From Bizionia sp. (GTDB taxonomy: Bacteria > Bacteroidota > Bacteroidia > Flavobacteriales > Flavobacteriaceae), in the NCBI GenBank assembly GCA_020631395.1, contig JAHDHI010000039.1:1-42978 (forward strand): a DNA stretch of 42,978 bases. Direction: 5' to 3'. Positions 17,236-24,209 of this stretch are shown here, in pieces. The first letter of the stretch is position 1. Every line of letters starts with the position of its first letter. Below the pieces are notes generated by a model. That model saw only the letters and a program-made list of their open reading frames with translations, ran no database searches and was not told the origin of the DNA. Made by a program: the position numbers and the translations under genes.

Positions 17236-17344
17236 ATTATTTAGTAAACGGTTTTCGACAAGCAGTGTTCAGCAAGCAGTTAAATCAATCGGTTCATGGT
17301 AATCACATTGTCTATTCGAAGACTGATTGCTGTAAGTTTGCTGT

Positions 17345-18349
17345 CTATGGTACTTCTATTTCGTTTACGATCTTGTTGATGATGTCTACAGATGTTATGT
17401 TTTCTGCCTCTGCCTCATAGGTGATGCCTATCCTGTGTCTCAACACGTCATAGACCACGGCGCGAACATCTTCAGGAATCACATAGCCTCTGTGTTTGAT
17501 GAAAGCATAGCATTTTGCTGCATTTGCAAGGTTTATGCTTCCACGAGGTGAAGCCCCAAAGGAAATCAAAGGCTTTAAATCTGCTAGTTTGTATTTTTCA
17601 GGGTAACGTGTGGCGAAAATGATGTCCAAGATGTATTTCTCTATCTTTTCATCCATATACACTTCACGAACAGCTTCCTGTGCGTTCAATATTTGTGAAA
17701 CGGAGACCACTGGGTTTACTTTTTCGAAAGCGCCTTTTAAATTGGCTCTCATAATCAATTGCTCTTCGTCTTGTTTTGGGTAGTCAATAACCGTTTTTAA
17801 CATGAAACGATCCACTTGAGCTTCAGGCAGAGGGTATGTACCTTCTTGTTCTACGGGGTTCATTGTTGCCATTACCAAAAACGGTTTGTCCAAAACAAAA
17901 GTTTCCTCCCCAATGGTCACTTGCTTTTCTTGCATAGCCTCAAGTAGTGCAGATTGTACCTTTGCTGGTGCTCTGTTAATCTCATCTGCCAGCACGAAGT
18001 TGGCAAATATTGGCCCTTTCTTTATGGAGAAGTCGTTGTCCTTCATATTGTAAATCATGGTTCCAACAACATCTGCAGGTAAAAGATCTGGAGTAAATTG
18101 AATACGACTAAAGCTACCATCAATGGCTTTGGAAAGTGTATTGATTGCCAATGTCTTTGCCAAACCAGGAACTCCTTCGAGCAATATGTGCCCTTGCCCC
18201 AACAAGCCTATCAATAGACGCTCTATCATATGCTTCTGACCAACGATTACCTTATTCATTTCAAGCGTTAGCAGGTCTACAAACGCGCTTTCTTTTTCAA
18301 TTTTTTCATTAATTGACTTAATGTCAATTGTACCTGTGTCTTCCATCAT
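17345..18349 (-). CDS. moxR: MoxR family AAA+ ATPase
   Basis: The 334-residue protein has Walker A GVPGLAKT at 59-66, Walker B LADE at 120-123 followed by INRAPAKVQSALLEAMQE, the sensor region ATMNPVEQEGTYPLPEAQ-DRF, and the C-terminal lid domain. This is the standard MoxR layout. It is the first gene of the operon running down to batE and should act as a chaperone-like ATPase on the VWA proteins downstream. An alternative start at the second Met makes no difference. A promoter candidate with both elements precedes it. Confidence 0.95.
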   Translation of the reverse strand: MMEDTGTIDIKSINEKIEKESAFVDLLTLEMNKVIVGQKHMIERLLIGLLGQGHILLEGVPGLAKTLAINTLSKAIDGSFSRIQFTPDLLPADVVGTMIYNMKDNDFSIKKGPIFANFVLADEINRAPAKVQSALLEAMQEKQVTIGEETFVLDKPFLVMATMNPVEQEGTYPLPEAQVDRFMLKTVIDYPKQDEEQLIMRANLKGAFEKVNPVVSVSQILNAQEAVREVYMDEKIEKYILDIIFATRYPEKYKLADLKPLISFGASPRGSINLANAAKCYAFIKHRGYVIPEDVRAVVYDVLRHRIGITYEAEAENITSVDIINKIVNEIEVP

Positions 18350-18368
18350 TTTTGATTTTTTAAACTCA

Positions 18369-18399
18369 CGAATTTAATATTCCTATTTCGGAACTGCAA
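18369..18399 (-). promoter_or_regulatory. candidate promoter of the moxR-bat operon
   Basis: On the minus strand, TTG (18399-18397) is followed after 20 bp by TAAATTCG (18376-18369). This fits the Bacteroidetes -33/-7 pattern TTG-N19-21-TAnnTTTG with one mismatch. The moxR start codon is about 20 bp further on. Confidence 0.5.
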
Positions 18400-18505
18400 A
18401 TTGTTAAAATTTTTTATGTTCAGTTGTTAATAATTGGTTAAAAATTGAGCTTGTTAACACTTGTTAACCTTATTTAGTTTCCTATTTTTAAACTTCAAAT
18501 TCATA

Positions 18506-18808
18506 ATGATGGCCAATATAGACTATTCAAGGGTAATTGCAGGTACAATGACTTGGGTAAAATGAGGAAGTGCATTGACAGAAAAGGGAATGGTGGACAG
18601 AATGCATTGTTGCATGGACAATGGCATCATGACTTTTGATCATGCAGACATCTATGGAGGTTACACCACAGAGTCCGATTTTGGTAAGACTTTTGTAAAA
18701 AGTGGCATTGGACGTGATAAAATCCAGTTGATATCCAAATGTGGAATACAATATATTGTAGAAGCTAGAAACTACAATAGTGTGAAACATTATGATTTTG
18801 GTAGCTAG
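18506..18808 (+). pseudogene. aldo/keto reductase remnant (internal stop, 3' truncated)
   Basis: Reading from ATG at 18506 (or 18509) gives MANIDYSRVIAGTMTWVK, a TGA stop at 18563-18565, then in the same frame GSALTEKGMVDRMHCCMDNG and FDHADIYGGYTTESDFGKTFVKSGI, ending at a TAG at 18806-18808. This is the N-terminal third of an aldo/keto reductase of the YdhF type: the Asp/Tyr active-site segment DHADIYGGY is intact. In the family the motif is GTMTWGKWG, so the TGA probably replaces a Trp codon TGG by one base change. The remaining roughly 190 residues (Lys and His of the tetrad, NADPH site) are absent before the next gene. This is a dead gene. Confidence 0.88.
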
Positions 18809-18913
18809 TCAAGGTCACAAAGTGCCTTAGTTTGTCGTTTTTTGTGTAAGTAGAAGTAGAATTAGGAGAAAATAATTAACAATTAAAACGAATTTTATTT
18901 CGTAGAAGACAAT

Positions 18914-19669
18914 ATGAAAGACAAAGTAGCATTGATTACAGGGGCAACAAGTGGAATAGGTAGGGCCACTGCTTACGAATTTGCAAAACACGAAATTAAA
19001 TTGATACTATGCGGAAGAAGGCAAGAGCGTTTGGATACCATTAGAGAAGCGCTTAAGAAGCAAACAAAGGTGCATACGTTGAATTTTGATGTTAGAGACA
19101 AAGATGGAGTATTAAAAGCCATCAATGATTTACCCGAGGATTTCAGGGGAATAGACATTCTTATAAACAATGCCGGCAATGCACATGGTTTGGATCCGAT
19201 TCAAAATGGGAATTTGGATGATTGGGATGCCATGTTGGACATCAATGTCAAGGGATTGCTTTACGTAAGCAAGGCAATCATACCGCAAATGACAGAAAGA
19301 CAATCAGGCCATATCATAAATATAGGATCTTCGGCAGGAAAAGAAGTCTATCCAAACGGGAATGTATATTGTGCCAGCAAACATGCGGTTGTTGCTGTAA
19401 CCGAAGGAATGCGCATAGATTTAAACCCTTTTGGAATCAAGGTAGGATCGGTTAATCCTGGTTTGGTGGAAACAGAGTTTTCGCAAGTGCGCTTTAAAGG
19501 AGCATCCATTGCAAACAAGGCATATAAAGGCTATAAGGCCTTGCAAGCAGAAGATGTAGCCGATGTCATATACTTTGCCGTGTCAAGACCGGCACATGTA
19601 AACATTGCCGATGTTTTGATGTTTTGTACGGCACAAGCCAGTGCGACCATCGTAAAAAAAGAATTATGA
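18914..19669 (+). CDS. short-chain dehydrogenase/reductase (YdfG-like)
   Basis: The 251-residue classical SDR has cofactor motif TGATSGIG (9-16), NNAG (85-88), Asn111, Ser139 and the YCASK pair Tyr152/Lys156. The GRR after the second strand (34-36) suggests NADP(H) preference. It resembles the YdfG/serine-3-dehydrogenase group, which reduces or oxidises 3-hydroxy acids and small aldehydes, but the substrate is not fixed by sequence. Its stop overlaps the start of the next gene (ATGA), so it heads a four-gene plus-strand cluster. Confidence 0.92.
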   Translation: MKDKVALITGATSGIGRATAYEFAKHEIKLILCGRRQERLDTIREALKKQTKVHTLNFDVRDKDGVLKAINDLPEDFRGIDILINNAGNAHGLDPIQNGNLDDWDAMLDINVKGLLYVSKAIIPQMTERQSGHIINIGSSAGKEVYPNGNVYCASKHAVVAVTEGMRIDLNPFGIKVGSVNPGLVETEFSQVRFKGASIANKAYKGYKALQAEDVADVIYFAVSRPAHVNIADVLMFCTAQASATIVKKEL

Positions 19670-20295
19670 CAAGTTGGCTAAAAGAGGAATGGTATGAGTT
19701 GGCTTTGAAATATATTGAAGATCAAGAAATTGTTGATCGGTTTTGGCAAGATATCGTTTCTTCATATCTTAAGAAATCTAGACATTATCATAATTTATCA
19801 CACATTCATGATATGTTGGTAGAGGCAAAGTCCATTGAAACCAGCATTGTGAATTTTGATGACCTGCGTTTTGCGATCTGGTATCACGATGTCGTCTATG
19901 AGGCAACAAGGAATGACAATGAGAAAAGAAGTGCTGTTTTTGCTAAAAAATGTTTGAAATCGTCCAATGTTGAAGAAAAGAGATTGAAAAACATTGAAAA
20001 GTTGATTGTTTCAACGCAAAAGCATCAAATATTGGTAGCAAAGAATGATGACAATGCCTATTTGTTGGATTTGGACCTTTCAATTCTAGGAACAGATTGG
20101 GATACTTATGAAAAATATACTCAAGATATAAGGAAAGAATATATAATTTACCCAAATTTCATATATAAAAAAGGACGTAAAAAGGTATTGCATCATTTTT
20201 TGGAGAGGGAGACCTTGTTTTTTTCGACCTATTTTAAAAATAGATTTGAAACACAGGCAAGGACTAACATAAAGAGAGAGATTGATTTGTTATGA
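19666..20295 (+). CDS. HD-superfamily predicted metal-dependent phosphohydrolase
   Basis: The ATG at 19666 overlaps the SDR stop (ATGA) and gives a 209-residue protein, MTSWLKEEWYELALKYIEDQ. An upstream in-frame ATG at 19624 lies inside the SDR gene and is less likely. The sequence RHYHNLSHIHDML (40-51) and the HD pair H74-D75 in IWYHDVVYE are the hallmarks of the small 'predicted metal-dependent HD superfamily phosphohydrolase' family found in many Bacteroidetes. The natural substrate (a nucleotide or other phosphate ester) is unknown. Its own stop overlaps the next start by ATGA. Confidence 0.87.
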   Translation: MTSWLKEEWYELALKYIEDQEIVDRFWQDIVSSYLKKSRHYHNLSHIHDMLVEAKSIETSIVNFDDLRFAIWYHDVVYEATRNDNEKRSAVFAKKCLKSSNVEEKRLKNIEKLIVSTQKHQILVAKNDDNAYLLDLDLSILGTDWDTYEKYTQDIRKEYIIYPNFIYKKGRKKVLHHFLERETLFFSTYFKNRFETQARTNIKREIDLL

Positions 20296-21032
20296 TTAGA
20301 AGGTTTGGTACTTTGGTAGTTGTTCTGACTTTTGCATGCATAGTAGTTGTTTTGTCTTGTAAGAAAGAAGATAAAGTTGTAGTTGTCGACAATCCTAAAA
20401 TATTGAGTTACGTGATAGATTCAGAAAGGCAAGAATTGAAAATGTATTGGAAAGATGAAAGTGATTCCAATTACTTTAATTTCAAACGTCTTGAATTGGC
20501 TTTGAAAAAAGAAAATAAAAAATTGACATTTGCTACCAATGGAGGGATGTACAACAAGGACGCCTCTCCACAAGGACTTTATGTGGAAGATTACATCGTG
20601 CATTCAAAAATAGATACCTTACAAAATGGGGACGGCAATTTTTATATGCAACCCAATGGCATCTTTTATTTAATGGACAAAGGATTGTCCAATGTGGTTG
20701 CTACTTCAAGCTTTATGGTAAATGAAACCATTAGATATGCTACGCAATCTGGTCCAATGTTGCTGATTGAGGGAGAGATGCATCCGAAATTCAATATGGG
20801 TTCTACCAATGTGAACATTAGAAATGGTGTTGGAGTGCTTCCGGATGGAAGTCTATTGTTTGCGATGTCCAAAGAGAAAATCAACTTCTACGATTTTGCT
20901 TTGTACTTTAAGCAGAATGGCTGTGAAAATGCGTTGTATTTAGATGGTTTTGTATCCAAGACCTATTTGCCATCTCAAGGGTGGGAACAATTAGATGGGA
21001 ATTTTGGGGTTATTATAGGAGAAACAGAATAA
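20292..21032 (+). CDS. phosphodiester glycosidase (NAGPA/DUF2233) lipoprotein
   Basis: This 246-residue lipoprotein has signal lipobox VLSC with Cys23. The mature part has the DUF2233/NAGPA core: FATNGGMYNKDASPQGLYVED, the QSGPMLL segment, RNGVGVLPDGSLLFAMS, and CENALYLDGFVSKTYLP near the end. NAGPA-type domains cleave sugar phosphodiesters such as uncapped GlcNAc-1-phosphodiester; bacterial members are exported. Here it is probably in the periplasm or on the outer membrane. Its start overlaps the stop of the HD gene. Confidence 0.88.
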   Translation: MIRRFGTLVVVLTFACIVVVLSCKKEDKVVVVDNPKILSYVIDSERQELKMYWKDESDSNYFNFKRLELALKKENKKLTFATNGGMYNKDASPQGLYVEDYIVHSKIDTLQNGDGNFYMQPNGIFYLMDKGLSNVVATSSFMVNETIRYATQSGPMLLIEGEMHPKFNMGSTNVNIRNGVGVLPDGSLLFAMSKEKINFYDFALYFKQNGCENALYLDGFVSKTYLPSQGWEQLDGNFGVIIGETE

Positions 21033-21053
21033 GCTTATCTTTAAATTAGTGGC

Positions 21054-22187
21054 ATGATCAATAAACGTCTTTTAATTAAAAACTTGCTCGCTCATAATGA
21101 CGAGAATAGTTTTTATGATAAAAAACGTAAGATAGACATAGGACAAAAAGAAGGTAAAGCCAAATTTTTAAAGCACATATGCGCTCTTTCCAACAGCAAC
21201 CCCAAGAACAATTCGTTCATCGTCATCGGTGTGGAAGATGAGGACAATGAAATAATAGGAGTAGATTTTTTTGACGACAGTAAAATTCAAAACCTCATAA
21301 ATGCCTATTTGACGAACCCTCCAATGGTACAATATGAAAATGTGCCTTTTCCACATTTGCCGGATCACAAAGTCGTAGGTTTGGTTACAATAAGGCCAAT
21401 AGATGAATTGACGGCGCTACGAAAAAACATTTGGAAATATTATGGAGGTACCGTCTTTTTTAGAGATGGAAGCATAAGTATGCCCAAGGTATTTGAAAGT
21501 GACATTAAGGATGTGAACTCTAAAATTGTCGCTGCCATAGAAAATCATTCGCAAAACAACATAGAATATACATTGGATGGTGTTTTCGATTTCATGGAAA
21601 AGAGGGAGGATTACAATCCTCAGTACAAGGTGTTCAAGGAATATTTCGTAGTCTGCTGGTCTGGGCAAAAAAAGGAAGTCAAGGAAGAGTTGTTTTATTC
21701 AAGGGTGGACATAGAACTCATAAATGAACAAGTGCGATTGTTTTTTTCAGCTCTGGATGAGGTTTCCATAGCGTTTGACGAGGATAGTTTCAAAATAGTG
21801 GAATATGTGAATCTAGGGCTCCAAAACGCATACAAATACTATCCTTTGGAAGAAACGATCATTAGCTTTGGGAATAATGCCAATTACAACATAGATACCA
21901 CTTTGATTTTCGAAGCCCCGCAATTCGATAAAAAAATACTGCACCATATATACAATGCAAACAATGCCTTGTTGGAGAAACTCAAAAAGGGAATGGCGTT
22001 GAATGCGACTGAAACACGAGACCTGGAAAACCTACCTGCAACGTATTTAATTTGTTATCTCAATCTATTTCACAATGCCATTGATAAACTTAGGGAAGCC
22101 AAGCCTTTTTTAAAAGCCTTTGGTAGCAATGTATATATGAGATATAAAGAATCCATTAGGATTTTGAGGAAAGTAAAGTATAGTTAG
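21054..22187 (+). CDS. AlbA_2 (Schlafen-like) putative DNA/ATP-binding protein
   Basis: The N-terminal part (about 1-120) has the AlbA_2 / Schlafen AlbA_2 pattern: FLKHICALSNSNPKNNSFIVIGVEDEDNEIIGVDF, a DDSKIQNLINAYLTNPP stretch and then HKVVGLVTIRP. The C-terminal 250 residues (of 377) match nothing I know, though they look globular and helical with many aromatics. AlbA_2 proteins are often called ATP-binding transcriptional regulators; some occur in defence loci. It begins 21 bp after the glycosidase gene and is likely part of the same transcript. A bidirectional terminator follows. No helicase, nuclease or other defence gene lies beside it. Confidence 0.75.
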   Translation: MINKRLLIKNLLAHNDENSFYDKKRKIDIGQKEGKAKFLKHICALSNSNPKNNSFIVIGVEDEDNEIIGVDFFDDSKIQNLINAYLTNPPMVQYENVPFPHLPDHKVVGLVTIRPIDELTALRKNIWKYYGGTVFFRDGSISMPKVFESDIKDVNSKIVAAIENHSQNNIEYTLDGVFDFMEKREDYNPQYKVFKEYFVVCWSGQKKEVKEELFYSRVDIELINEQVRLFFSALDEVSIAFDEDSFKIVEYVNLGLQNAYKYYPLEETIISFGNNANYNIDTTLIFEAPQFDKKILHHIYNANNALLEKLKKGMALNATETRDLENLPATYLICYLNLFHNAIDKLREAKPFLKAFGSNVYMRYKESIRILRKVKYS

Positions 22188-22200
22188 CTTTTATAAGGAA

Positions 22201-22226
22201 AAAGGCGTTTCAATCGAAACGCCTTT
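22201..22226. terminator. bidirectional terminator between converging operons
   Basis: A perfect 11-bp stem AAAGGCGTTTC / GAAACGCCTTT with an AATC loop lies 13 bp after the AlbA_2 gene and 25 bp after the minus-strand HhH gene. The minus-strand U-run is stronger (five T). Confidence 0.88.
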
Positions 22227-22251
22227 CATGTCTTAGGGTATTTTAGAGAAT

Positions 22252-22830
22252 CTATTTGCCTCCATCCAATTGATCTTGCCAATCTTTCAATTCTTTCCAT
22301 TTGCCTTCTGAAGCCAATTGCGATTGCTTTGGCCAAGTCCCAGGCTTGTGAATTTTGAAGCGCTCTCCTCCACTGTCCAAGACAGATTGGCATTTCTCTA
22401 CGCTGCAAACTGCCAAATCTGCCCAAGTTTTTACATCATGGTTATGAAATAGCTCTTGTATTTTTGGTCCGATACCCTCAATTATCGTCAGGTCGTTGTC
22501 TTTGATGCGTTTTCCATAAGCAGCTTTGGCAGCTTCGGCATCAAAGACAACAGCACTGGTCGTTGTTGCTTCTGCAAGGTTGGAGGCCATCATGGTAGAT
22601 CCGATACCTCCATTTCCAGCACCAGATGCTATGCCACTGTGTCCTGCGTCATTGTTTGAATCCTTGTTGGTTCTGCAATCTTCGAGATCCGATTCCAAAA
22701 TTGCGATTCTGTTCTTAAAGACATTCACGTCTATGTCATTGTTATTTTTGTTTCCTAATAGTCTACCTAGCAAGTACCCTAAAATTGCACTTATGATTCC
22801 TACTACCAATGGGATTAATATACACCACAT
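22252..22830 (-). CDS. membrane-anchored helix-hairpin-helix domain protein
   Basis: This 192-residue protein has an N-terminal membrane helix (about 3-22; a Gly-rich ILGYLLGRLLG end), a short coiled coil (about 35-55), a low-complexity Gly/Ala/Thr linker (about 65-105), and a C-terminal helix-hairpin-helix-like domain: DLTIIEGIGPKIQELFHNHDVKTWADLA, ending with KPGTWPKQSQLASEGKWKELKDWQDQL. The C-terminal block is conserved across Bacteroidetes proteins of this kind. It is paired with an OmpA-domain gene (16 bp away). The domain is DNA-binding-like, but an envelope location is suggested by the membrane anchor, so I would not infer DNA binding. Confidence 0.8.
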   Translation of the reverse strand: MWCILIPLVVGIISAILGYLLGRLLGNKNNNDIDVNVFKNRIAILESDLEDCRTNKDSNNDAGHSGIASGAGNGGIGSTMMASNLAEATTTSAVVFDAEAAKAAYGKRIKDNDLTIIEGIGPKIQELFHNHDVKTWADLAVCSVEKCQSVLDSGGERFKIHKPGTWPKQSQLASEGKWKELKDWQDQLDGGK

Positions 22831-22846
22831 AATTTTTTTGTTTAGT

Positions 22847-23782
22847 TTAGTTAATAGTTACTACGACTCTTCTGTTTTTTGCTTGTCCTTCTTTAGTGTT
22901 ATTGTCTGCGATGGGTCTGTCGGGGCCTTTCGAAGAGGTCTTTATCTTGGATTCGGGTATTCCATTGTCCACGAAGTACTCCTTGACGAAGTTTGCTCTG
23001 TTTAGACCTAGTTGAATATTGCTCGATCGGTCTCCTGTATTGTCTGTATGTCCTGTGATTTGTATGGTTGTGTTATCGGTTTTGTCGACATATTTGGATA
23101 TGTTGGCTACCTTTTCGCGTTGTTCTGGAGTAAGGCTGATGGTTGTGTTGCCTATTTCGAAATACATTATCAAAGGGTTGGCCTTAATGTCTTTTTCCAA
23201 GGCCTTTAATGCGGCTTTGGCTGATGTGTCATCTGCGTCGGCAGTGTTCAGCTTATATCTGATGGGGCCAAAGTAAATGTCTTTGACATCAGGAATCAAG
23301 TTGTCATTAACTTTGCCTTGGATGTTTATGGATTTTGAGGAGGCTCCATTGGAAATGAAATAGTTTTTAACGGCATTTGCCCTTGCCAGTCCCAAATTTG
23401 GAAAAGCAGTGTTGTTTTTTTCCTGACTAGTGTAATGGCCATAAATGTTTACATGCTTGTTCGGGTTGTTGTTCAGGTAGTTGGTCAATTTTCGTACCTC
23501 GTTGTTCAAATTATTGGAAACAGGATTGAGAATGGAAAAATTGGAGGCTTTGAAGTTGAAGTTGTCGTTAGTATTGAAAGCCATGCCGCTATTGGAATCA
23601 ATAATGGAAAAGGCTTCTTTCGTTGCTGCTTTGACTTCCGGTGATTTCGGAACCGTATTCTCGGTTTCTGTAATTTTATTCGCTTCTTCATAGCATGGTT
23701 TGCAGCACAAATAATAATACAAGAGAGTCCCTAGAATAATGATCAGTAAAATCCCTAAAAGATAACTGCTTTTTTTACTCAT
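22847..23782 (-). CDS. OmpA-family protein with two OmpA-like domains
   Basis: A 311-residue protein anchored by an N-terminal helix (about 7-26, followed by CCKPC). Two tandem OmpA-like peptidoglycan-binding domains follow. The second (about 200-311) is canonical: TTIQITGHTDNTGDRSSN, then LGLNRANFVKEYFVDNGI and AKNRRVVVTIN, with the expected Asp and Arg ligands for diaminopimelate. The first (about 70-165; HVNIYGHYTSQEKN, LGLARANAVKNYFI) has lost the TD of GHTD and is probably degenerate. The N-terminal anchor is inner-membrane-like rather than a beta barrel. Upstream is a 427-bp divergent region shared with the M4 protease gene. Confidence 0.88.
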   Translation of the reverse strand: MSKKSSYLLGILLIIILGTLLYYYLCCKPCYEEANKITETENTVPKSPEVKAATKEAFSIIDSNSGMAFNTNDNFNFKASNFSILNPVSNNLNNEVRKLTNYLNNNPNKHVNIYGHYTSQEKNNTAFPNLGLARANAVKNYFISNGASSKSINIQGKVNDNLIPDVKDIYFGPIRYKLNTADADDTSAKAALKALEKDIKANPLIMYFEIGNTTISLTPEQREKVANISKYVDKTDNTTIQITGHTDNTGDRSSNIQLGLNRANFVKEYFVDNGIPESKIKTSSKGPDRPIADNNTKEGQAKNRRVVVTIN

Positions 23783-24044
23783 TGCATTGTGTGTTTTTGG
23801 TTAGTGACTATAAGTTATTAAATTATATATAAACTTTTGATAATTTATGGGCTAAAATGTAGTTTTTTATGTTAAAACTCGATGAAAAACACAAAACAGA
23901 TGGTTAAATTTTTTATTTGAGATAGCCATCAGATGAAACTTGTATAAAGCATTTAAAAAGAGATGGGTATGAAAACGCTTTATGAGGGGATTTGAAAATA
24001 CATTTTGTCAAAAATGCTTTTTTTACGTTAAATCATAAAAACGA

Positions 24045-24062
24045 TTACGGGAAAAACCGTAG
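24045..24062. promoter_or_regulatory. TTACGG-N6-CCGTAG dyad upstream of the M4 protease
   Basis: The same half-sites and 6-bp spacing as at 3088-3105, including the AAAAA in the spacer, with one base of the right arm changed. It lies 147 bp before the start codon, against 153 bp in the M43 gene. Both lie in divergent regions, which argues for an operator rather than a terminator. Confidence 0.55.
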
Positions 24063-24133
24063 TATCCAGAGAATGAATTTCATTTGATTGCACTTTGTCG
24101 AAAAAAATAGAAACCGACTAATCATTCTACTTG

Positions 24134-24154
24134 GTTTTGATACATTTATTGCGA
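24134..24154 (+). promoter_or_regulatory. 21-bp element shared by the M4 and second M43 protease genes
   Basis: GTTTTGATAC-ATTTATTGCGA occurs identically here and at 27596-27616, 55 and 38 bp before the respective start codons. TACATTTA inside it resembles the -7 consensus TAnnTTTG with its last base changed, so this may be the core promoter. A TTG at the usual spacing is lacking in both. Confidence 0.5.
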
Positions 24155-24209
24155 TTTTCTTATTAAAAATCACAATAAATTGATTAATCAACCAAAACCT
24201 CATTAAATT

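Larger units (their letters stand above)
23783..24209. other. 427-bp divergent intergenic region upstream of the OmpA-domain and M4 protease genes
   Basis: The region is AT-rich with no gene seen. It holds the TTACGG-N6-CCGTAG dyad (24045-24062), a shorter AATGA-ATT-TCATT symmetry just after it, and the 21-bp element shared with the next protease (24134-24154). I could not find an exact TAnnTTTG/TTG pair for either direction. Confidence 0.5.

Noticed and set aside
19624-19665. Longer start for the HD-domain protein
   Set aside because: It lies within the SDR coding sequence; the ATGA overlap at 19666 is a standard coupling and gives the family-like N-terminus.
21054-22187. AlbA_2 gene as part of a phage-defence island
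   Set aside because: No nuclease, helicase, methylase, retron or toxin gene is adjacent; the neighbours are metabolic and envelope genes.
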